From the NCBI GenBank assembly GCA_029250685.1, contig JAQXEU010000060.1, positions 41,091 to 105,090 of the forward strand: DNA of 64,000 nt. The letters run 5' to 3'. Shown in pieces: positions 57,867 to 64,000 of this stretch. Below the pieces are notes generated by a model. It was given only the letters and a program-made list of their open reading frames with translations, was not told the DNA's origin and did no database searches. A program made the translations under genes and the position numbers. Positions within the stretch are counted from its first letter, which is position 1. Every line of letters starts with the position of its first letter. Origin of the DNA: Polaribacter sp. Lineage in GTDB: Bacteria; Bacteroidota; Bacteroidia; Flavobacteriales; Flavobacteriaceae.

Positions 57867-58535
57867 TTATTCAATAGGGAAGTTGAAGTATGTTTCCGGA
57901 AAAGGTTCGTTTCTCAATGTAAAATGCCACCATTCGGTTCTAATAGGATTAAACCCGTTCGTAAGCATTAAGTTTCTTAATAACAATCTGTTTGCACGTT
58001 GTTTTTTTGTAAGAATTGTGTTTAGGGCATGAGATTCATTTCCAAAGAAATCATACGGACTTCCCATGTCTAATTCAGTATTTGTGGCTAAATCCATTAG
58101 GGTTAAATCAACGGTGCTTCCTCTTGTGTGACCAGATTTTGAAGAAATATATCCTAATTTGAATAATTGATTTTTTGGGACTTCTGGATAATATTGACGT
58201 TTCATCAACGTGTCATTTAACACTTTTGCCCATCGCACAAAATGATTTACTGCTTGTTGTGGTCTGTATGAATCAAATATTTTTAAACTTAAATTAAATT
58301 TCAATAATTCTTTTTGAATTCTTTTTAATGCAGTTGCAGTTGGTTTAGAAACAATTATTCTTGCTTTTTGATAACCTTCAATTGGTTTTCCTATAAAATT
58401 GTTGTGAGAAATATATCTCATTTCTGATTTAATAGTTGCATCAACATCAGAAAGATAGACAAATCCTTTAGGTAAGTTTTGTCCGTAAGAAGAAATTGAA
58501 ATCCAAATGAATAGAAATAGAGTTGCTTTTTTCAT
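57867..58535 (-). CDS. M15-family D-alanyl-D-alanine dipeptidase (VanX/DdpX-like)
   Basis: SGHTRGSTVDLTL and EWWHF zinc/catalytic motifs; signal peptide. Confidence 0.92.
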   Translation of the reverse strand: MKKATLFLFIWISISSYGQNLPKGFVYLSDVDATIKSEMRYISHNNFIGKPIEGYQKARIIVSKPTATALKRIQKELLKFNLSLKIFDSYRPQQAVNHFVRWAKVLNDTLMKRQYYPEVPKNQLFKLGYISSKSGHTRGSTVDLTLMDLATNTELDMGSPYDFFGNESHALNTILTKKQRANRLLLRNLMLTNGFNPIRTEWWHFTLRNEPFPETYFNFPIE

Positions 58536-58662
58536 GTTTATAAAAGTACTAAAAAAACAAAAGCCATATTATAAATAATATGACTCTTGCAAGTAAACTA
58601 ATAAAACCAAGTATTAGTGCTATTATTAAGGCTGAAGATCCTTAACATAGATTTTAAATATT

Positions 58663-59133
58663 TTAATTATGTAAACTGATTACTTTTGTCATTTTCCAGT
58701 TGTCATTTTTCTTATTCCAAATCACAATAAATTTACTAGGGATAGATTTTGCATTTGGTTCTTCTTTATTATAGAATTTATGATAGCCAATTTGTATTGC
58801 CCCATAATCTTTTATTGGATATACTTCAACACTACCTTTAATTAATGTTCTTGTTACTTTATTACAAATATTCTCTTTTAATGCTTTTAAAAGATCACTT
58901 TTTGATGTTGATAGTCCGCCTTTGTCATGAAAAAACTCTAAATCTTCATCGTAAATATCTGCTTGGGTTTCCATATCACAGGTATTGTAAGCGTTAAAGT
59001 ACTTTGTGTCCATTTGTAAAATTTCGTTGTGTAATTTTACATCAGAGGATTTATACTTTGGTATTTCATTTATTTGGCCAAAAGCAAATAATGACATTAA
59101 AAAAGCGATAATTGATAATATAATCTTAAACAT
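58663..59133 (-). CDS. NTF2/SnoaL-like secreted protein
   Basis: Signal peptide; FNAYNTCDMETQADIYDEDLEFFHDKGGLSTSKSDLLKAL. Confidence 0.82.
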   Translation of the reverse strand: MFKIILSIIAFLMSLFAFGQINEIPKYKSSDVKLHNEILQMDTKYFNAYNTCDMETQADIYDEDLEFFHDKGGLSTSKSDLLKALKENICNKVTRTLIKGSVEVYPIKDYGAIQIGYHKFYNKEEPNAKSIPSKFIVIWNKKNDNWKMTKVISLHN

Positions 59134-59166
59134 TAGCGTGTTCGGTAATTTGTTTTTAAATTTTAT

Positions 59167-59892
59167 TTAGTTTGATGAAATACTTCCACCAGAATTTTTC
59201 TTCTTATCAACTTTTTTAGGATTTCCTCTATAATCGATATCGCCACCACTTGTAGCTTTTGCAGTTAAAGATTCAGTTACATAAACATCGATGTCTGCAC
59301 CGCTATTTACTTTTACATCTGCATTTTTACTTTCTAATCCGTACGCTCTTATTGAACTTCCGCTAGTTGCTTTTGCTGTGTAATAATTTGCACGACCTTT
59401 AATTCTTAAATCTGCACCACTAGAAGAACTTGAGTTTACAGTATCTGCATTTACATCAATTCTTGCATCAGCGCCACTACTAACATGTGCCTCAAAAACA
59501 GTTGCTCTGATTGTGTTTTCAGTGATTACATCACTTCCGCTTGAAGCTTTAATTCCGTTAATATTTGGTGCAGAAAGATATATTTTCTTAGATTTTGCTC
59601 TTCTAATATTTCTTTTTGATGATATTTTTAAAACACCATTTCTAACTTCTGTTCTAATTAAATCGTGTAGATTTTCATCTGCTTTTACGACCAATGATAA
59701 ATCGTTGCTTTGTGTAACGTATAACTGAATTCCTTGTCCAACTTCAATTTTAGTAAAATCGTTATTGATTTTGCGTGATTCTGTTACCACATTTCTGTTT
59801 CCCGTTACTGAGCTAATTCCATCTATCATGCAAGATGTTGTTAGTGTTGCAATGAATAAAAATGCGAATGCTTTTGCTATAAATGTTTTCAT
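59167..59892 (-). CDS. Head GIN domain (DUF2807) lipoprotein
   Basis: Lipobox TLTTSC; repeated IKASSGSDV, AHVSSGADARI, VNSGADIDV; start chosen at MKTFIAK. Confidence 0.9.
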   Translation of the reverse strand: MKTFIAKAFAFLFIATLTTSCMIDGISSVTGNRNVVTESRKINNDFTKIEVGQGIQLYVTQSNDLSLVVKADENLHDLIRTEVRNGVLKISSKRNIRRAKSKKIYLSAPNINGIKASSGSDVITENTIRATVFEAHVSSGADARIDVNADTVNSSSSSGADLRIKGRANYYTAKATSGSSIRAYGLESKNADVKVNSGADIDVYVTESLTAKATSGGDIDYRGNPKKVDKKKNSGGSISSN

Positions 59893-59980
59893 AATATGTG
59901 TATTAAAGTTCAAATGTCTATATATAGACGCTTTGAAACGAATTTGGGTTACCGAACTGTTGCTTTTTATTGATGAACTG

Positions 59981-61654
59981 TTATTCTTCATCCAATTTGT
60001 TAGATTCTTCTAGTGCTTTCAACTCTTTACTGTGTAATCCTTCATCCGTCATTAAAAAATAATGATTTGCCATATTTCTATCATATGTGTTTGTTGTGTT
60101 TTCTACTCTGTGCAAATAGCTCTTTGTTGAGTTATCGAAATACACTGTAATATCATTTGGAATAAAAATTTTGACATATACATCTTCATCTTTAAAAGCA
60201 TTTTTAAACTCGCTGATGAAATAAGCATCTAACAAGATTGTATTATTTTCAATGGTATATTTGTAAGAAATATCACTAGCATTTTCAGTTGCTTTTAACT
60301 TGCTTCTTCCTTCAGAATATTTTCTAATTTGAATAGATGCTTCATTAGAATCACTTTTCTCTACATCAAGATAAACATCTGTTGAAACTAATTTCTTTTT
60401 ATCATCTACATAAATAACTCCTACATTGTTACTTCTATAATTATTCCTTTGATAATAGTAATTGTCATTTTTTATCATTTTAATAGAAATAGTGTCGTTT
60501 ACAACAGTTGTTAAGTCGATTTTTTCAACTTTATTTCCACCAAAAGCTTTTGTTGTCCCAAATTCAATACCGGTAAAAACCAATCCTAACACTGCAGCTA
60601 GCCATATTCCAAATAAAGTTAAAGAAGTTGCTTTGCTAAATCTTTTAACGTTGCTAGATAAGATTCGTAATCCTAAAACAAAAAGGATTAAAAATGGAAT
60701 TCCAACTACTAAAAATGTACATACAGTTAATAACCAATGTGGCATTATTGAATCATAGAAAAAGGGTGGGTAGGTTACAAAATCATTGTCAAATCCAATA
60801 ATTTCTAAACTACCTATAGAGAATGCTCCAATAATTAAAGATATTAAAGTGATTGCGGCAACAAACATTAGAATCACTCCAATAAACTTACCAATAATTT
60901 TAAATATTGTAAGAATTATTGTGCCTAAAGTGTCTAAAAAATCTTGAAAACCAGAGCTTGCTTTTTTGCTCCCTTTTTTAAAACCTTCATTTACTTTTTG
61001 ACTAACATCGTTTGCGCCATCTTTAATTTTGCCTGAAACTTCACTAGCTCCTGTCTTTATCGTTTCTGAAAAATTACTAAACTCTTCACGAATTTTTTTT
61101 TCGATGTTGTCAATATTTACCGGTTCTCCTTCCATTTGCAATTTCTCAGCAGTTGTTCCTGCTTCCGGAATTACAATCCAAAGAATAATATATGTTAAGA
61201 TACTAAATCCACTAAATGCAAGTAAAATAAAAGCTAAACGTATCCAAACCGTATCTACATTAAAATAATGTGCAATACCAGATGCAACTCCACCTAAAAA
61301 CTTATCATCACCATCTCTAAACAATTTTTTTCCGTTAGAATTTGTTCTTCTCTGGTAGTTGTAATTTTCATTAGCATAGCCTTCTTCAGCTTCTGCATAA
61401 TCTTCTGGTTGTCCCATGATTTTGATAACTTCATCAATATCACTTTCGTTTACAACCTGACGTGCATCAGTAATTTTTTCTGATAATAATTCGCTAATTC
61501 GCGCTTCTATGTCAGAAATAATTTCATTTTTTCCTTGAGGATCATCACTTAAAGATCTAGAAATTGAATCTAAATATCTTCTTAATTTTTGAAAAGCAAT
61601 TTCATCTATATGGAAAAAGAATCCTCCTAAATTTATGTTTATTGTCTTATTCAT
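59981..61654 (-). CDS. PspC domain membrane protein
   Basis: KKLFRDGDDKFLGGVASGIAHYFNVDTVWIRLAFILLAF PspC domain. Confidence 0.95.
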   Translation of the reverse strand: MNKTININLGGFFFHIDEIAFQKLRRYLDSISRSLSDDPQGKNEIISDIEARISELLSEKITDARQVVNESDIDEVIKIMGQPEDYAEAEEGYANENYNYQRRTNSNGKKLFRDGDDKFLGGVASGIAHYFNVDTVWIRLAFILLAFSGFSILTYIILWIVIPEAGTTAEKLQMEGEPVNIDNIEKKIREEFSNFSETIKTGASEVSGKIKDGANDVSQKVNEGFKKGSKKASSGFQDFLDTLGTIILTIFKIIGKFIGVILMFVAAITLISLIIGAFSIGSLEIIGFDNDFVTYPPFFYDSIMPHWLLTVCTFLVVGIPFLILFVLGLRILSSNVKRFSKATSLTLFGIWLAAVLGLVFTGIEFGTTKAFGGNKVEKIDLTTVVNDTISIKMIKNDNYYYQRNNYRSNNVGVIYVDDKKKLVSTDVYLDVEKSDSNEASIQIRKYSEGRSKLKATENASDISYKYTIENNTILLDAYFISEFKNAFKDEDVYVKIFIPNDITVYFDNSTKSYLHRVENTTNTYDRNMANHYFLMTDEGLHSKELKALEESNKLDEE

Positions 61655-61989
61655 TATTTTGTTTTTTTACTTGTTATTTGGTTTACTGCTGTAACTAGGT
61701 TTCCCCAAGTTCTGTCTAATTCTTTAGAAAACATTGCGCCGTTTTCTGTTAATACGTAATACTTTCTAGGTGGTCCAGAGGTAGATTCCTCCCAGCGATA
61801 TGTTAATAATCCTGCATTCTTTAATCTTGTAAGTAGTGGGTAAATTGTACCTTCTACTACAATCATTTCTGCACTTTTTAATGTTTCTAAGATTTCAGAA
61901 GTATACGCATCACCGTGTTTTAAAATCGATAAGATGCAGAATTCTAAAACTCCTTTTCGCATTTGTGCTTTTGTATTTTCTATCTTCAT
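61654..61989 (-). CDS. PadR-family transcriptional regulator
   Basis: LEFCILSILKHGDAYTSEILETLKSAEMIVVEGTIYPLLTRLKNAGLLTYRWEESTSGPPRKYYVLTENG. Confidence 0.96.
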   Translation of the reverse strand: MKIENTKAQMRKGVLEFCILSILKHGDAYTSEILETLKSAEMIVVEGTIYPLLTRLKNAGLLTYRWEESTSGPPRKYYVLTENGAMFSKELDRTWGNLVTAVNQITSKKTK

Positions 61990-62008
61990 ATAAAGAGTTT
62001 TATACGTG

Positions 62009-62443
62009 TTATTTAATAAATTTTATGGTAAAAGGATACTTGTAATTTTCTCCTTCTTTAGATTTTAATGATGCAATTATTATTAATGCAATTTTTAAAA
62101 TACCTACTAAAGTTAATATTGCGCCCATTCCTAAAAATCCAAAAAGACCGCTTCCGTCACTAAAATTAAAATCGAAATGAAAATCATTATACTGACGCAT
62201 GTTTCTTATAAATGAACCAAATGCAAATGGAATAATTGACAATCCTAAAATGAACATATATAAAGCGTAACTAATATTAAAGTTAACCGCTTCTTTTCCT
62301 TGTTCATCTAAAAAACGACTTCTGTCTTTCATCGTTTGCCATAATACTAATGGAACAATAATGCTTCCAAAAGGAATTATATATCCAGAAAAAGCCGAAA
62401 TATGGATTAAAAAAGCATTGGTGTTTTCGTTATTTCTATTCAT
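62009..62443 (-). CDS. DUF4870 (Tic20-like) membrane protein
   Basis: FSGYIIPFGSIIVPLVLWQTMKDRSRFLDEQGKEAVNFNISYALY; start chosen at MNRNNENT. Confidence 0.92.
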   Translation of the reverse strand: MNRNNENTNAFLIHISAFSGYIIPFGSIIVPLVLWQTMKDRSRFLDEQGKEAVNFNISYALYMFILGLSIIPFAFGSFIRNMRQYNDFHFDFNFSDGSGLFGFLGMGAILTLVGILKIALIIIASLKSKEGENYKYPFTIKFIK

Positions 62444-62647
62444 GTTTATATTTTTTATATAAAAACAGGTACTATGCAAAACAAAGTACTATATTTTTTA
62501 ATTTTAACATTTGAGTTTTCTTTTTTTATTGAAAAAGTATCCTTAAATTGCTTGTCGATAAAGGGAATTGTTCACTTTTTGATGTATTCAATAAATGTTA
62601 AAATAATTTCACTTTAAAAAATCAAAAAACTTAAAAATGTCCAAAAC

Positions 62648-63103
62648 ATGAAAATTACGCCACGTAAAATCAACTTATTTATGTTGTTTAAATTACCATC
62701 TGCATATTTTTGTGGTGTAAGAGTGGTGTCAATTTCTGATTCAGAAGCGGTTGTAAAAGTAAAACACAGGTGGATCAATCAAAATCCGTTTAAATCTTTG
62801 TATTGGGCTGTTCAAGGAATGGCATCCGAATTTGCAAACGGAATTTTAGTAATGCAAGAAATAAAAAAAACGAATAGAAAAATATCGATGTTAGTTACAC
62901 ATCAAGAAGGTCGTTTTACAAAAAAAGCAACAGGAAAAATACTCTTTAAATGTAGTGAGGGAAATCTCGTTAAAGAAGCGATTCATAAATCTATTGAAAC
63001 TGGAGAAGGGCAAATTATTCATTTAAAAACAGATGGAATTGATGCTAATGGAGAACTCGTTTCTCAGTTTGTTTACGAATGGAGTATTAAAGTGAAAGAG
63101 TAA
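62648..63103 (+). CDS. DUF4442 domain protein (hotdog-like thioesterase family)
   Basis: VRVVSISDSEAVVKVKHRWINQNPFKSLYWAVQGMASEFANGILVM. Confidence 0.9.
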   Translation: MKITPRKINLFMLFKLPSAYFCGVRVVSISDSEAVVKVKHRWINQNPFKSLYWAVQGMASEFANGILVMQEIKKTNRKISMLVTHQEGRFTKKATGKILFKCSEGNLVKEAIHKSIETGEGQIIHLKTDGIDANGELVSQFVYEWSIKVKE

Positions 63104-63220
63104 GTAATAAAGTTTGAAAGTAGCAAAGTTAAAAAGTTGTAAAGTTTGTTTGTTAATGGATTTGAAATTTTCTTATATTTCGAATAATCAAACAATTCAA
63201 TAATCTAAAAATCAAAAAAA

Positions 63221-64000
63221 ATGAATGCACACGAAATAGATTACAACATCTTTGGAGAAGAGATGCAATATGTAGAAATTGAATTAGATCCGCAAGAGAG
63301 CGTGGTAGCAGAATCTGGTAGTTTTATGATGATGAACGACGGAATTACCATGAATACTATTTTTGGTGATGGAACTAATCAAGACAAAGGAATTTTAGGA
63401 AAATTATTTTCTGCCGGAAAAAGATTATTGACTGGCGAAAGTTTATTTATGACCGTTTTCACAAATTCTGGTCATGGAAAAAAACATGCTTCATTTGCTT
63501 CGCCATATCCAGGAAAAATTGTTCCTATAGACTTATCGGAGTTTGGCGGAAAGTTTATTTGTCAGAAAGATGCCTTTTTATGTGCAGCAAAAGGAGTTTC
63601 TATCGGAATTGAGTTTTCTAAAAAACTAGGTAGAGGTTTGTTTGGCGGAGAAGGGTTTATCATGCAGAATTTAGTTGGAGACGGAATGGCATTTGTGCAT
63701 GCAGGTGGAACGATGTCTAAAAAAGTATTACAGCCAGGAGAAATATTGAGAGTAGATACAGGATGTATTGTAGGTTTTACAAAAGATGTAAATTACGATA
63801 TAGAATTTGTAGGCGGAATTAAAAACACCATTTTTGGTGGTGAAGGTTTGTTCTTTGCAAAATTACAAGGGCCAGGAACTGTGTATATTCAATCATTGCC
63901 ATTTAGTAGATTGGCAGGTAGAGTATTGGCAATGGCGCCACAAACAGGAAAAGGAGATAGAGGAGAAGGAAGTATATTGGGCGGAATAGGAAATCTACTC
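63221..64000 (+). CDS. TIGR00266/AIM24-family protein (3'-partial at window edge; absent from ORF track)
   Basis: Translates without stop: [42 protein letters not shown]...[19 protein letters not shown]... Confidence 0.93.
   Translation, partial: MNAHEIDYNIFGEEMQYVEIELDPQESVVAESGSFMMMNDGITMNTIFGDGTNQDKGILGKLFSAGKRLLTGESLFMTVFTNSGHGKKHASFASPYPGKIVPIDLSEFGGKFICQKDAFLCAAKGVSIGIEFSKKLGRGLFGGEGFIMQNLVGDGMAFVHAGGTMSKKVLQPGEILRVDTGCIVGFTKDVNYDIEFVGGIKNTIFGGEGLFFAKLQGPGTVYIQSLPFSRLAGRVLAMAPQTGKGDRGEGSILGGIGNLL

Noticed and set aside
57867-58535. VanX-like dipeptidase as glycopeptide resistance
   Set aside because: No vanH/vanA/vanRS partners; secreted DdpX/VanX-like enzymes are common in Gram-negatives for peptidoglycan turnover
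58565-58582. CATATTAT-AA-ATAATATG hairpin between two - strand genes
   Set aside because: Perfect but all A/T-rich 8-bp stem; possibly a weak terminator of the NTF2-like gene, too weak to call
59893-59991. Extended N-terminus of the GIN-domain ORF
   Set aside because: A typical lipoprotein signal begins at 59892 (MKTFIAKAFAFLFIATLTTSC)
1-64000. CRISPR array, prophage, integrase/transposase, tRNA or rRNA genes
   Set aside because: No regularly spaced repeats, phage or transposase protein signatures, or tRNA/rRNA-like sequence noticed; the only repeats supported are the REP-like elements. tRNAscan/Infernal was not run

Overview
This AT-rich 64 kb window looks like a chromosomal segment of a Flavobacteriaceae bacterium. 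That placement is inferred from protein content, T9SS sorting signals and TAnnTTTG-type promoters. It is densely coding and mostly core/housekeeping. I saw no rRNA, tRNA, CRISPR array, prophage or intact transposase. Main blocks: an ECF sigma edge; htpG; fabH-like; a TonB-type outer-membrane protein; rnz/pyrB/pyrR; tandem DUF368 (polyprenyl-phosphate translocase family) plus aroE; DUF349; Nif3/lpxK; ppx/sixA/pdxH/aspA; a near-complete C5 heme pathway (hemJ-like, hemH, AraC regulator, hemA, fused hemCD, hemB, hemL, hemE, hemF); a TetR-controlled module of UbiB/AarF kinase, flavin reductase, SDR and Lacal_2735 protein; an orphan 2-oxoacid dehydrogenase E2; rimB/rimK/AstE-like; pdhA/pdhC; and PadR/PspC/head-GIN/DUF4870 genes. 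The items most worth a second look are: (i) an AraC-type membrane regulator split at a G7/T9 homopolymer pair; (ii) a second frameshift 3 kb away that removes the last beta-strands of a DUF5916 outer-membrane protein; (iii) two 59-bp paired-palindrome (BIME-like) intergenic elements plus a solitary half element; (iv) a symmetric divergent-promoter/operator in the TetR-UbiB-SDR module; (v) a sigma factor lacking region 4; (vi) a CdsZ-like protein whose zinc-ribbon cysteines are all lost. I did not find strong evidence for a wholly new multi-gene defence or mobile system here.
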